Source: Actinopolymorpha singaporensis (GTDB lineage Bacteria; Actinomycetota; Actinomycetes; Propionibacteriales; Actinopolymorphaceae). Taken from it: 64,000 bases of DNA. Position 1 is the stretch's first letter; the number at the start of each line of letters is the position of its first letter. The DNA lies in assembly GCF_900104745.1 (NCBI RefSeq), contig NZ_LT629732.1, positions 4,947,981 to 5,011,980 of the forward strand, written 5' to 3'. The notes beneath the pieces were generated by a model, which saw only the letters and a program-made list of their open reading frames with translations, searched no databases and had not been told where the DNA came from. Positions 32,548 through 41,240 of the stretch are shown piece by piece. Made by a program: the position numbers and the translations under genes.

Positions 32548-33941
32548 TCGGTCGTATGGCGGCGACGACTGCGGCGGCACCGGTCCCGGACGCGGGGGCC
32601 CGGCGACGTGAGCAGCGCGCCTGGTACTTCTACGACTGGGCCAACTCCGCGTACGTCACCACGGTCCTCACCGTGCTGTTCAGCCCCTACCTCGCCTCGA
32701 TCGCCGAGACGGCGGCCTGCGGGGCGCCCGGTACGCCGGAGAACCCCTGCACGGCCAATCTGCGGGTCCTCGGCATCCCGGTGTCCCCCGGCTCACTGCC
32801 GCTGTACGTCATCACCGCGACCACCCTGCTGTCGGCGCTGGTGCTTCCGGTGGTGGGCGCCGCCGCCGACCGGTCCCGCCACCGCAAGCAGCTGCTGGCC
32901 GGGTTCGCCTGGGCCGGCGCGGCCGCCGCGTCCGCCATGGTGTTCGTCACCGGGACGAACTGGCAGCTCGGCGTGGGCCTGCTCTTCGTGGGAAACCTGT
33001 GCCTGGCCTCCTCCATCGTGGTGTACGACGCCCTGCTGTGCGACATCTCCACCCCGGACGAACGCGACCGCGTCTCCTCCAGGGGCTGGGCACTCGGCTA
33101 CCTCGGCGGGGGGCTGCTGCTGCTTGTCAACCTGGTCATCGTCGAGGGCCACGGCGTGCTGGGCATCTCGACGTCGACCGCGGTCCGGATCAGCCTGCTG
33201 TCGGCGGGACTGTGGTGGGGAGCGTTCACCCTCGTCCCGTACCTCGGGCTGCGCAACCGGCCGCCGGTCGCGGTCGTGCCGGAGCGGGGGTCGTTCGTAC
33301 GCCAGAGCGTCGGGCAGCTGTTCACCACCCTGCGCGAGGCCCGCGCCTACCCGATGACGCTGCTGTTCCTGCTCGCGTACCTGTTCTTCAACGACGGCGT
33401 GCAGACGGTCATCTACGCCTCCTCGGTCTACGCGTCGGGCCAGCTCGGGCTCGGGGAGAGCGTCCTGATCGCGACGATCCTGCTGGTGCAGTTCGTGGCG
33501 TTCGGCGGCGCGCTGTTGTTCGGCCGGATCGCCGCGCGGGTCGGCAGCCGCCGCACCATCCTCGCCGCCCTGTGGGTGTGGGTGGCCGTGGTCGTCGCGG
33601 CGTACTTCCTGCCCGCCCGCCAGGTGGCACCGCTGCTGATCCTCGGCGTACTCATCGGCATCGTGCTGGGCGGGACCCAGGCGCTGTCGCGTTCGCTGTA
33701 CAGCCAGTTCGTCCCCCGGGGCCGGGAGGCGGAGTACTTCAGCCTGTACCAGGCGTGCGAACGCGGGACCAGCTGGCTCGGCACCCTGGTGTTCGGTGTC
33801 GTCCACCAGGTCACCCACTCCTACCGGCCGGCGATCATCGCCCTCGCGGTCTTCTTCGTCGTCGGGTTCGTGCTGCTGGCGAGGGTCGACCCGCAGCGGG
33901 CGGTCCGGGACGCCGGCAACGAGTCCCCCGCGGTGATCTGA
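32544..33941 (+). CDS. UMF1 / Atg22-like MFS transporter
   Basis: The 465-residue protein has about 12 transmembrane helices. It opens with REQRAWYFYDWANSAYVTTV, the conserved N-terminus of the UMF1 (Atg22-like) family, and shows GGTQALSRSLYSQFVPRGRE, another family block. ATG 32544 overlaps the phosphodiesterase stop (ATGA). The pairing suggests export or import of a phospholipid breakdown product, but no substrate is known for the bacterial family. Confidence 0.88.
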   Translation: MIGRMAATTAAAPVPDAGARRREQRAWYFYDWANSAYVTTVLTVLFSPYLASIAETAACGAPGTPENPCTANLRVLGIPVSPGSLPLYVITATTLLSALVLPVVGAAADRSRHRKQLLAGFAWAGAAAASAMVFVTGTNWQLGVGLLFVGNLCLASSIVVYDALLCDISTPDERDRVSSRGWALGYLGGGLLLLVNLVIVEGHGVLGISTSTAVRISLLSAGLWWGAFTLVPYLGLRNRPPVAVVPERGSFVRQSVGQLFTTLREARAYPMTLLFLLAYLFFNDGVQTVIYASSVYASGQLGLGESVLIATILLVQFVAFGGALLFGRIAARVGSRRTILAALWVWVAVVVAAYFLPARQVAPLLILGVLIGIVLGGTQALSRSLYSQFVPRGREAEYFSLYQACERGTSWLGTLVFGVVHQVTHSYRPAIIALAVFFVVGFVLLARVDPQRAVRDAGNESPAVI

Positions 33942-34011
33942 GGCGCGGCAGGTACGCTGGCCGGCTACTGCGGGGCCGGTCACCGAACAGGCACGAACCG
34001 GTCACGCAGGG

Positions 34012-34029
34012 TCGTCCCGAAAGGGGCGA
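34012..34029 (+). terminator. weak hairpin after UMF1 transporter
   Basis: A 7-bp stem with one G-U pair and a GAAA tetraloop lies 70 bases past the transporter stop and before rbpA. Confidence 0.35.
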
Positions 34030-34060
34030 ACCGGTACGAAGATTCACTCACAACCGTCCG

Positions 34061-34088
34061 GGGAATCCTGGGTGGGGGCCCAGACGTT
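34061..34088 (+). promoter_or_regulatory. SigR-type promoter of rbpA
   Basis: GGGAAT, 19 bases, then GTT matches the thiol-stress sigma factor SigR consensus (GGGAAT-N18/19-GTT). It sits 45 bases before the rbpA start. In Streptomyces, rbpA is a known SigR target, which supports the call. Confidence 0.65.
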
Positions 34089-34132
34089 AGGCCCATCGAG
34101 GTCCATACACGATGGAGGGGGATGGAGAGCTT

Positions 34133-34543
34133 ATGTCGGAGCGAGCACTACGAGGCTCGAGGCTCGGGGCGGCGAGCTACGAGGACGACCGGGAGATCGC
34201 TCCCGCGCCGCGCCAGCTGGTCAGTTACGACTGCCCGCATTCCCACCACTTCGATCTGCCTTTCGCCGCTGACGCCGAGGTGCCGTCGGTGTGGGAGTGC
34301 CCGCGATGCGGCGCCGAAGCCGTCCGCGTCGACGGTGACCGTCCGGAGTCCAAGCAGGTGAAGCCCCCGCGCACGCACTGGGACATGCTGCTCGAACGCC
34401 GCAGCATCGACGAGCTGGAGCAGCTCCTCTCCGAGCGCCTGGAGCTGCTGCGGTCCGGCCAGATCGGCCCGGAGCACCTGCACCGCGAGGCATCGGCGGG
34501 TGGCAAGACCCCCAAGCCGCCGCGCCAGCGCAAGGGCGCCTGA
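34133..34543 (+). CDS. rbpA: RNA polymerase-binding protein RbpA
   Basis: The 136-residue protein is the actinobacterial RNA polymerase partner that stabilises open complexes and helps hold the primary sigma factor. The N-terminus MSERALRGSRLGAASYEDD, the zinc-type core SYDCPHSHHFDLPF with WECPRCGAEA, and KPPRTHWDMLLERRSIDELE of the sigma-interaction domain are diagnostic. It is longer than many homologues because of a basic tail (GGKTPKPPRQRKGA). The GGAGAG ribosome site supports ATG 34133. A SigR-like promoter lies upstream. Confidence 0.96.
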   Translation: MSERALRGSRLGAASYEDDREIAPAPRQLVSYDCPHSHHFDLPFAADAEVPSVWECPRCGAEAVRVDGDRPESKQVKPPRTHWDMLLERRSIDELEQLLSERLELLRSGQIGPEHLHREASAGGKTPKPPRQRKGA

Positions 34544-34617
34544 GCCCGGTCCGCGTGGGCCGCTGCGCAACGACGCGTGCGCCCCACCCGGCCGGTTCCG
34601 GCCTTCGCACGTACGTA

Positions 34618-34656
34618 CGTCGAACCGTGCCGCACCCCCGGCGGCACGGTTCGACG
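34618..34656. terminator. bidirectional hairpin between rbpA and fxsA
   Basis: A 16-bp stem (34618-34633 with 34641-34656) and a 7-base loop lie between the convergent ends of rbpA and fxsA. Confidence 0.8.
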
Positions 34657-34691
34657 CTGTCCGGGGTCGGCGCTGTCGGGGTGAGGGCCGG

Positions 34692-35252
34692 TCAGCGACC
34701 CTGGCGCGGCCGGCCCGGCGTGTCGCCGTGGCCGGAGTCGCCGGAGACGACCTCCCCCTCGATGACCGGCGGCCGCCCACGGTCGGCTTCACCGGAGCCG
34801 CCGGCGCCGGCCGAACCACCGGGCCCACCCGGCCCTCCTCGGAGGTACCGGCTCACCTGCCAGCTCTGACCGGGAACGACTCCGGCCCGGCGGCTGACGC
34901 CCCGCCCGACACCCCACCGCAGGGCGCGCCGGGACAGCGGCCGGAGGAACGGCGCCAGCAGGAGGAAGCCCACCACGTCGGTGACCAGCCCGGGAAGCAC
35001 CATCAGCACTCCGCCCGTGAGCACCAGCCCGGCGTCCAGCACCTCACGGTCGGGGACGCGACGGTCCTCGACCGCCGCCCGCAACGCCGCCCAGGTGCGC
35101 AGGCCCTCCCGCTTCACGAGGTAGGCGCCGAGGCCACTGCCGGCGAGCAGCAGCGCGAGGGTCCACCACCCGACGAGGTGCCAGACCTGCACCGCGACGT
35201 AGATCTCCAGGGCGGGTACGGCCATCAGGGCGAGAACGACGAGCAGCGCCAC
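34692..35252 (-). CDS. fxsA: FxsA-family membrane protein
   Basis: The 186-residue protein has three or four transmembrane helices. VVLALMAVPALEIYVAVQVW, a glycine-rich LLLAGSGLGAYLVKREGLRT, and LVLTGGVLMVLPGLVTDVVG are the conserved FxsA core. The last 55 residues are a soluble Gly-rich tail. FxsA in Escherichia coli affects phage exclusion, but the general function is unclear. GTG 35252 has GGAGGTGAG upstream and starts four bases after the ppm stop, so it is the third gene of the lnt-ppm operon. Confidence 0.85.
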   Translation of the reverse strand: MALLVVLALMAVPALEIYVAVQVWHLVGWWTLALLLAGSGLGAYLVKREGLRTWAALRAAVEDRRVPDREVLDAGLVLTGGVLMVLPGLVTDVVGFLLLAPFLRPLSRRALRWGVGRGVSRRAGVVPGQSWQVSRYLRGGPGGPGGSAGAGGSGEADRGRPPVIEGEVVSGDSGHGDTPGRPRQGR

Positions 35253-35256
35253 GAGC

Positions 35257-36051
35257 TCACCTCCGCCTCTCTGACAACACCTGGTGACCGTTCGTCCGGC
35301 CGCGTACCTGCTTGAGCCGGTGCCGGATCCCCCACACGGCGACCCGGCGAAAGGACTCGATCATGATCGCGAGGTCCATCTTGCTGTCGCCGAACTCGCG
35401 TTCGCGGAACACGATCGGCACCTCGGTCACCCGGAAGCCGGCCTGCAGCGCCCGCCACGCGAGGTCTATCTGGAAGCAGTAGCCGAGCGAGGCCACGTCG
35501 TCCAGGCCGACGCCCTCCAACGTAGCGCGGCGGAACGCCCGGAACCCGGCCGTCGCGTCCCGCAACGGGACGCCCAGGACGATCTGCGCGTAGCGGTTGG
35601 CGCCGCGGGACAGCAGCTCACGCGACTGGGACCAGTTCTCCACCCGGCCACCGGGCACCCAGCGCGAACCGATCACCAGGTCGGAGTCGGCCAGGCCCGC
35701 CAGCAGCTTGGCGAGTTCCTCCGGCTGGTGGGACCCGTCGGCGTCCATCTCGCACAGGACGTCGTAGCCGCGGGAAAGGCCCCACGCGAAGCTTTCCTTG
35801 TAGGCGGTGCCGAGGCCCTCCTTCGCCGCGCGGTGCAGGACGTGTACCTGCGGGTCCTGCGCGGCGAGCCGGTCCGCGATCTGCCCGGTGCCGTCCGGTG
35901 AGGCGTCGTCGGTGACCAGGATGTCGGCGGCCGGGACCGCACGCCGCAGCCGGCCGACGGTGCGCTCGAGGTTCTTGGCCTCGTTGTACGTGGGCAGCAC
36001 CACCAGGATCGAACCGAGTCCGGCAGCGTACTGCTCGCTGGTTCCGGTCAC
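35257..36051 (-). CDS. polyprenol-phosphate mannosyltransferase (Ppm1/DPM1 type)
   Basis: This 264-residue family 2 glycosyltransferase should move mannose from GDP-mannose to polyprenyl phosphate for lipoglycan and protein mannosylation. Motifs are VVLPTYNEAKNLERTV, LVTDDASPDGTG, VLCEMDADGSHQPEEL (the DxD-type metal site) and FGDSKMDLAIMIESF. There is no C-terminal membrane domain, as in the short actinobacterial form. GTG 36051 overlaps the lnt stop (GTGA). In Mycobacterium tuberculosis the two activities are fused in one polypeptide; here they are separate but coupled. Confidence 0.92.
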   Translation of the reverse strand: MTGTSEQYAAGLGSILVVLPTYNEAKNLERTVGRLRRAVPAADILVTDDASPDGTGQIADRLAAQDPQVHVLHRAAKEGLGTAYKESFAWGLSRGYDVLCEMDADGSHQPEELAKLLAGLADSDLVIGSRWVPGGRVENWSQSRELLSRGANRYAQIVLGVPLRDATAGFRAFRRATLEGVGLDDVASLGYCFQIDLAWRALQAGFRVTEVPIVFREREFGDSKMDLAIMIESFRRVAVWGIRHRLKQVRGRTNGHQVLSERRR

Positions 36052-37739
36052 CGATCTCCCCCGCTCGTCGACCAGGTGAGCTCGTCGTCGTCGGCTTCCA
36101 CTCCGCGTCGCCTGCGGTCGACCGCCACGGCCAGCGCCGCCAGCCCGGCCAGGGCGAGCACCCACTCCGGGACCGGTCCGAGCCGGGCCGCGAGCGTTGG
36201 CTGGGTTCGCAGCGGCACGCGTTCGACGAACACCTTGCGGGTGGCCTCCTTCGACTGCGCCACCACGTGCCCGTCGGGGGCGATGTAGCCGCTGATGCCG
36301 TTGGGTGAGGCCACCAGGACAGCCTTGCCGTACTCGACCGCGCGCAGTCGCGTGATGGCGAACTGCTGCTGCGGCTGGCCGGTCCCGGTGTAGGTCGCGT
36401 TGTTGGTCTGCACGGTGAGGAACTGCGACGCCGCGCCGTCGGCCACCTGCCGGACGATCCCGTCGTAGGCGATCTCGAAACAGATCACCAGGCCGGGGTG
36501 GTAGCCGGCGATCCTGATCTTGCCGGGTTCCTTGCCGGCGTAGGTGTCCCGGCCGACCAGCCGGAGCCGGTCGATGTAGGGCAGCAGCTGACGCCGGAAG
36601 GGGATGTACTCCCCGAACGGCACCGGGTGCTGCTTGGCGTAGATCTGGCCCGGCCCGGTGGTGGGGTCCCAGACGACTCCGGTCGTACGCCGGTAGTTGG
36701 GCCCCGGCCCGTCCAGAATCGCGCCCACCAGGATCGGGACTCCCGCGTCCTGCACGGCCCGGTCGACGATCGTGCGGGTGGGCAGGTCGTGGAACGGGTC
36801 GATGTCGGTGGAGTTCTCCGGCCAGAGAACGAACGCAGGCTTGGCGACCTTGCCGGCGCGCACCTCCCGCATGAGGTCCTCGGTGGCGGCGAGGTGGTTG
36901 CGGGTCACCGTGCGGGCCCGGCCCAGGGCCTCCATCCCCCGCGAGGGCACGTTGCCCTGGACAACCGCGACGGTGGCGGTGCCGTTGCCGTCGGTGGGCA
37001 GCGGGACCAGCGCACCGCAGAACGCCAGTGCCGCGGCCACGGCCACCGCGCCCAGCCGCACGACGAGCCGCCGGCCACTCGTCACCACCGCCCACAGCAG
37101 GAGGTTGCCGGCGAGCACCACCACGAACGTGACGAACGGCACCCCGCCCACACTGGCCAGCGCCGCCAGCGGTGTGTCGGCCAGGCCGTAGGCGAGCCGG
37201 CCCCAGGGGAAGCCGCCGAGCGGGAACGAGGAACGGGCGAACTCGACACCCACCCACAGCGTCGCCGCCCACAGCGGCCACCAGCGCAGCCGGGTGATGA
37301 GAGTGAGCGCGGCGCCGAGGACGGCGACGAACAACGCCTCCACGAGGCTGAGGACCAGCCACCCGTCGGCACCGATGACGCGGACCCACTGGAGCAGCAG
37401 GACGAAGAAGCCCAGGCCGAAGCCCAGCCCCAGCAGCGCGCCGGTGCGTATGCGGGTTCCCTTGCAGACCAGCGTGAGCGTGGCCACCGCGAACGGAACG
37501 GTCCACGTCCAGCCGAATGGGGGGAACGCGGCCGCCAGCGCAACTCCGGACGCCACCGCCAGCAGGAACCGTAGCCAGCGGGTGGCACGACCGTCCGGCT
37601 CCGCCGTGGTGGAAGTGGCCGTCTGGGAGCGGGACGCTATGCCGTCCTCGAGCCTCAACGCACCGCCCTTCCGCGAGGTGGGTGACCGCGCCTGGCCGGG
37701 CGTCGGTCGCGAACGCCGAAGTCGCACCCGGGGACGCAC
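36048..37739 (-). CDS. lnt: apolipoprotein N-acyltransferase
   Basis: The membrane enzyme (up to 563 residues) adds the third acyl chain to lipoproteins at the outer face of the membrane. About six helices in the first half are followed by a nitrilase-like domain. The catalytic triad is visible as Glu in VLWPENSTDIDP, Lys in YAKQHPVPFGEYIP and Cys in LVICFEIAYDG. The start is uncertain: GTG 37739 has no ribosome site, and a TTG at 37658 behind GGAAGGGCGG would remove a basic, non-conserved 27-residue leader. It heads the lnt-ppm-fxsA operon. Confidence 0.88.
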   Translation of the reverse strand: MRPRVRLRRSRPTPGQARSPTSRKGGALRLEDGIASRSQTATSTTAEPDGRATRWLRFLLAVASGVALAAAFPPFGWTWTVPFAVATLTLVCKGTRIRTGALLGLGFGLGFFVLLLQWVRVIGADGWLVLSLVEALFVAVLGAALTLITRLRWWPLWAATLWVGVEFARSSFPLGGFPWGRLAYGLADTPLAALASVGGVPFVTFVVVLAGNLLLWAVVTSGRRLVVRLGAVAVAAALAFCGALVPLPTDGNGTATVAVVQGNVPSRGMEALGRARTVTRNHLAATEDLMREVRAGKVAKPAFVLWPENSTDIDPFHDLPTRTIVDRAVQDAGVPILVGAILDGPGPNYRRTTGVVWDPTTGPGQIYAKQHPVPFGEYIPFRRQLLPYIDRLRLVGRDTYAGKEPGKIRIAGYHPGLVICFEIAYDGIVRQVADGAASQFLTVQTNNATYTGTGQPQQQFAITRLRAVEYGKAVLVASPNGISGYIAPDGHVVAQSKEATRKVFVERVPLRTQPTLAARLGPVPEWVLALAGLAALAVAVDRRRRGVEADDDELTWSTSGGDR

Positions 37740-38365
37740 TGGACGGGCCGCTTCACGCAGATGTCAGGACCGTACAACGCGCACGCCGGGGCTGGGGTGC
37801 CCGGGCCGGTGACGGACCCGGCATCGCGGACAAACCGGCGCCCCAACGCCGGGAGGAACGGCGACGGAGCACCGGCTGAAGCCCCGGAAGGGGCAGAAAG
37901 CCAGAAGGAGCCAGAGAAGACGGAACGGTCCGCCCGCCCTTCGGACCGGCCCGCGACGCGCAGGCTGCGTGCCGCGTGACCGTTGTCTACTGGGCGGCGG
38001 ACCGCTCCGTGGCCACCCCACCGCACGGATCGCACTCCGGGTCGACACGTGACAAGAGAACTGGCGCCGGACTCCTCACCCATCGCGCCGGAGAGCGAAC
38101 CGAACCGAGCCTGGCCTGCGGTGGACAGGAGACGACGATGGCGATCCGGACAGGCACGTGTCAACCGCCCGCTGACCTGCGAAGATGGGCAAAACGCGCA
38201 GGTCAGCAGCCATCTGCCGGTCATCGGTTCGACGCCGAGAATTTGCTTGCGTACGGCGTGTCGGCGTCTGGGCGTGTCGGGACCGCGCAGGTCCCCGCCG
38301 AGAGCGGCTAGAGGCTACCGCAGTCCGCGACCAACCCCCGATCAACCTGCCACCAACCGCTGAAC
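37740..38365. other. gene-free region between lnt and the kam cluster
   Basis: About 625 bases without a supported gene. Several open frames exist, but their codon third positions and composition look non-coding. A 57-codon frame at 38138-38311 has an AGGAGA ribosome site but poor codon bias. The lnt promoter should lie here. No riboswitch was recognised. Confidence 0.4.
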
Positions 38366-38776
38366 TCAGCCGGGCGGGACGACCACCGTCGCCTGGGCGG
38401 TCACCGCGACGGTCGGCGGCTCGAGCACGCCTGCGGCGGACTCGCCGCGCTCGGGTTCGCCCCGGGCCACCACCCGGGCCGCCAGGTCGAGGTCGCGGCT
38501 GCGGTTGCCCACCCGGACGACCGTGGCGCTGACCTCCAGCACATCGCCCGCGCGGACCGGCGCCAGGAACCGCACCTCGGCGTACGACGCGAGCAGGCCC
38601 TCGTCGCCGTCGGTACGGATGCAGACCTCTGTGGCGACGTCGCCGAACAGGCCGAGCACGTAGCCGCCCGCGACGAGGTGCCCTGCGTAGTGGGCCTCGG
38701 CGTACGACACGTACCGGCGGTGGGTGATGGTGAGCCCGAGGCGAGGATCCGTCCCGGTGGCCAGCTGGTCGGTCAT
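38366..38776 (-). CDS. kal: 3-aminobutyryl-CoA ammonia-lyase (Kal type)
   Basis: The 136-residue hot-dog-fold protein should remove ammonia from 3-aminobutyryl-CoA to give crotonyl-CoA, the last lysine-specific step. It shows RLGLTITHRRYVSYAEAHYA, HLVAGGYVLGLFGDVATEV and SYAEVRFLAPVRAGDVLEVS. Fold and length are shared with acyl-CoA thioesterases, so the Kal call rests on its position directly after kamE. ATG 38776 overlaps the kamE stop and has GGAGAGGA upstream. Confidence 0.82.
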   Translation of the reverse strand: MTDQLATGTDPRLGLTITHRRYVSYAEAHYAGHLVAGGYVLGLFGDVATEVCIRTDGDEGLLASYAEVRFLAPVRAGDVLEVSATVVRVGNRSRDLDLAARVVARGEPERGESAAGVLEPPTVAVTAQATVVVPPG

Positions 38777-39666
38777 GCGGTCCTCTCCGTCGGGTCGGCG
38801 CCCCGGGTGGGTGCGTGACTGGGTGCGTGACTGGGTGCGTGACTGGGTGCGTGACCGGGTGCGTGACCGGCTGCTCGACCGCTTGCCGCGCGCTCGCTCA
38901 CAAGAGCGTGCACGAGGTAGCTGGCCACCTCCCCGGGTGTGGTGCCCCGCCCGAAAACCCGGTCCACGCCCAACTCGGCGGCCATCGACTCGGCGAACCT
39001 CGGACCGCCCACCACGAGCAGCGGCCGGTCCGGCTCGTCGTAGGCCTCCCGGAAGGCGGCCGACGTCTCCTGCGTCCCGTGGATGTGGGCGTCCCGCTGG
39101 GTCACCACCTGCGACACCAGGATCGCGTCCGCGCGTTCGGCGAGCGCGCGCGCCACCAGGTCGGGCACCGCCACCTGGGCGCCGAGGTTGACCACCTTGA
39201 TCTCCCGGTAGTACTCCAGGCCCTTCTCCCCCGCGAACCCCTTGACGTTCAGGATGGCGTCGATGCCCACGGTGTGCGCGTCGGTCCCCACGCACGCCCC
39301 GACCACGACAAGTCGGCGGCGCAGCCCGCGTCGGATGGCGAGGTTGACCTCCTTCGGGCCGAGCATGGGATACTCCCGCTCGACCACCTCCACCTGGTCA
39401 AGGTCGACGAGGTGGCTCACCCGCCCGTAGACGACGAAGAACGTGAAGTCCGGCCCCATTGCCCTGGCGTGCACCACCATCGCCGGGTCCATCCCCATCC
39501 GCCCGGCGAGCTGGAGGGCGGCACCCTCGGCCCGCCGGTCGTGCGGGATCGGCAGGGTGAACGACAGCTGCACCATCCCGTCGCCGGTGGTGTCGCCGTA
39601 CGGCCGGACGACCGGCCCGCTGGTGACTGGGCCGTTCGCAGCACCGCCGATCACTTGACCGTTCAT
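38773..39666 (-). CDS. kamE: lysine 5,6-aminomutase beta subunit
   Basis: The 297-residue subunit binds adenosylcobalamin and PLP for migration of an amino group in beta-lysine. The B12 motif is VGTDAHTVGIDAILN with His131 as lower ligand. Lys142, eleven residues later (NVKGFAGEKGLEYY), is at the position that holds PLP in the clostridial enzyme. The N-terminus carries VVVHARAMGPDFTFFVVYG. The last 35 residues are unusual: a His-Ala-Pro-(Ser/Gly) repeat array absent from the family core. It overlaps kamD and kal by four bases each. Confidence 0.92.
   Translation of the reverse strand: MNGQVIGGAANGPVTSGPVVRPYGDTTGDGMVQLSFTLPIPHDRRAEGAALQLAGRMGMDPAMVVHARAMGPDFTFFVVYGRVSHLVDLDQVEVVEREYPMLGPKEVNLAIRRGLRRRLVVVGACVGTDAHTVGIDAILNVKGFAGEKGLEYYREIKVVNLGAQVAVPDLVARALAERADAILVSQVVTQRDAHIHGTQETSAAFREAYDEPDRPLLVVGGPRFAESMAAELGVDRVFGRGTTPGEVASYLVHALVSERAASGRAAGHAPGHAPSHAPSHAPSHAPTRGADPTERTA
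38809..38868. repeat. five 12-base tandem repeats inside kamE
   Basis: GGGTGCGTGACT occurs three times and GGGTGCGTGACC twice, head to tail. On the kamE strand they encode the Ser/Gly-His-Ala-Pro tail. A degenerate sixth unit follows (38869-38880). Confidence 0.9.
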
Positions 39667-41240
39667 GACCGGGCCTCCTCCAGCAGATCCGTGGCCGGGT
39701 TGAGGTAGGCGGGCGACTTCCGCGCCACGCCGGAAAGGCCCTTGCCGCCGTTGGCGGGCCGGCGCATCAACCCGAACGTGCCGTCGGCGATCGCGTCCAG
39801 CAGGCCGTCGTCCCCGATTCGTTCCAGCAGGTCGACTGCCTCGCCGAGCACCTGGCGGGCTCGCTGGGCGATGAAGCCGTTCGGAGCCGGCCGGAAGTCC
39901 TCGTGCAGGTTGCCGGCGGCGTTCATGACGTAGCGGACGTTGCGCAACGCGAGGTCGCGGTCGGACAGCCAGGGGGTCACCACGGCCTCGGTCATCATCC
40001 CCACCAGCAGGATCTGCTGGCCGGTGAGCACACCCGCCAGGTTGAAGAAGCCGTCCAGCAGGTAGCCGCGGAAGATGTCGCCGTCCATGTGCCGGGTCGG
40101 CGGCATCCACTTCAGCGGCGCCTTCGGGAACAGCTCCCGGGCCAGCAGGGCGTGCGCCAGCTCCAGCCGGAACGACTCCGGCCGGTCGGGGTCGATCTCG
40201 AACGCGTGCCCGAGGCCGAGCTGCCAGTCGGCCAGGCCGGCTTCCTTGCCGAAGAACTCGTTCAGCAGCTGGGAGACCGTGACCGTGTGCGCGGCGTCGA
40301 CCGCGTCGGCGGTGGTGAGGTAGTTGTCCTCGCCGGTGTTGATGACGATGCCCGCCCGGGCATGCACCTGCCGGGAGAACCGCTGGTCGACGAACGTGCG
40401 CACCGGGTTGATGTCGCGGAACAGGATGCCGTACATCGAGTCGTTCAGCATCATGTCCAGGCGTTCCAGCCCGGCCAGGGTGGCGATCTCGGGCATGCAC
40501 AGACCGGACGCGTAGTTGGTCAGCCGGACGTAGCGGCGCAGCTCCCGGCTCACGTCGTCCAGGGCGGCGCGCATCAGCCGGAAGTTCTCCTGGGTGGCGT
40601 ACGTCCCGGCGTACCCCTCCCGGGTAGCGCCCTCGGGCACGAAGTCCAGCAGCGACTGGCCGGTCGACCGGATCACCGCGATCACGTCGGCTCCCTCCCG
40701 GGCGGCCGCCTGCGCCTGCGGAATGTCCTCGTGGATGTCGCCGGTGGCCACGATGAGGTAGATCCACGGCCGGTGCGGCGGGTCGCCCCAGCGGCGGACC
40801 AGCCGGTCGCGTTCGCGCCGGCGGGCGTCGATCGCGCGCAGCCCGGCGCCGACCGCACGGCGGGAGGAGCGTTCGGCCCGGCGGGCCTCGGCACCCTCGG
40901 GCACGTGGAAGCGGACCGAACCCGCGGCCGCCTTCTGCGCGAGCGCCGCCAGGTCCTCCGCCTCACCCCGGGCGAGTGCCGCCCACACGGGTCCGGCAAC
41001 GCCGTGTTCGAGGCCGACGTCGGCGCGTACGGCATCCACCAGCCGGTTGACCCACGGCGTGCCGTCGGGGTCGGCACCGCGCAGTCCGGACAGCCGGAGC
41101 ACGGCCCGCTCGACCGACACGGTGGTGTGCGCCCGGGCGAGCTTCACGATCGGCCGGCCGGCGCGACGGGCCAGCGTGCGCGCTTTCCGGACCGTCACCG
41201 GATCGAGGTCGAGGTGGCGGCGGTACGCGGTCGTACTCAT
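39663..41240 (-). CDS. kamD: lysine 5,6-aminomutase alpha subunit
   Basis: This 525-residue subunit forms the TIM-barrel part of lysine 5,6-aminomutase. Segments such as IYLIVATGDIHEDIPQAQAA, DVIAVIRSTGQSLLDFVPEG, ATQENFRLMRAALDD and ILFRDINPVRTFVDQRFSR match KamD along the full length. The enzyme converts L-beta-lysine to 3,5-diaminohexanoate together with KamE. The ATG overlaps the amidohydrolase stop, and its own stop overlaps kamE, giving strict coupling. Confidence 0.93.
   Translation of the reverse strand: MSTTAYRRHLDLDPVTVRKARTLARRAGRPIVKLARAHTTVSVERAVLRLSGLRGADPDGTPWVNRLVDAVRADVGLEHGVAGPVWAALARGEAEDLAALAQKAAAGSVRFHVPEGAEARRAERSSRRAVGAGLRAIDARRRERDRLVRRWGDPPHRPWIYLIVATGDIHEDIPQAQAAAREGADVIAVIRSTGQSLLDFVPEGATREGYAGTYATQENFRLMRAALDDVSRELRRYVRLTNYASGLCMPEIATLAGLERLDMMLNDSMYGILFRDINPVRTFVDQRFSRQVHARAGIVINTGEDNYLTTADAVDAAHTVTVSQLLNEFFGKEAGLADWQLGLGHAFEIDPDRPESFRLELAHALLARELFPKAPLKWMPPTRHMDGDIFRGYLLDGFFNLAGVLTGQQILLVGMMTEAVVTPWLSDRDLALRNVRYVMNAAGNLHEDFRPAPNGFIAQRARQVLGEAVDLLERIGDDGLLDAIADGTFGLMRRPANGGKGLSGVARKSPAYLNPATDLLEEARS

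Noticed and set aside
37761-37979. 72-codon open frame upstream of lnt
   Set aside because: No ribosome site, low-complexity composition, and it probably overlaps the lnt promoter.
38138-38311. 57-codon ORF with an AGGAGA ribosome site in the lnt-kal gap
   Set aside because: Third-position composition is unlike the surrounding genes and no similarity is recognised.
37740-38365. Considered a cobalamin or lysine riboswitch because of the B12-dependent neighbours
   Set aside because: The region lies at the 3' end of the kam operon, and no conserved B12-box or lysine-element could be recognised.
38809-38868. Tandem repeats considered as a CRISPR-like array
   Set aside because: The 12-base units have no spacers and encode an in-frame protein repeat in kamE.
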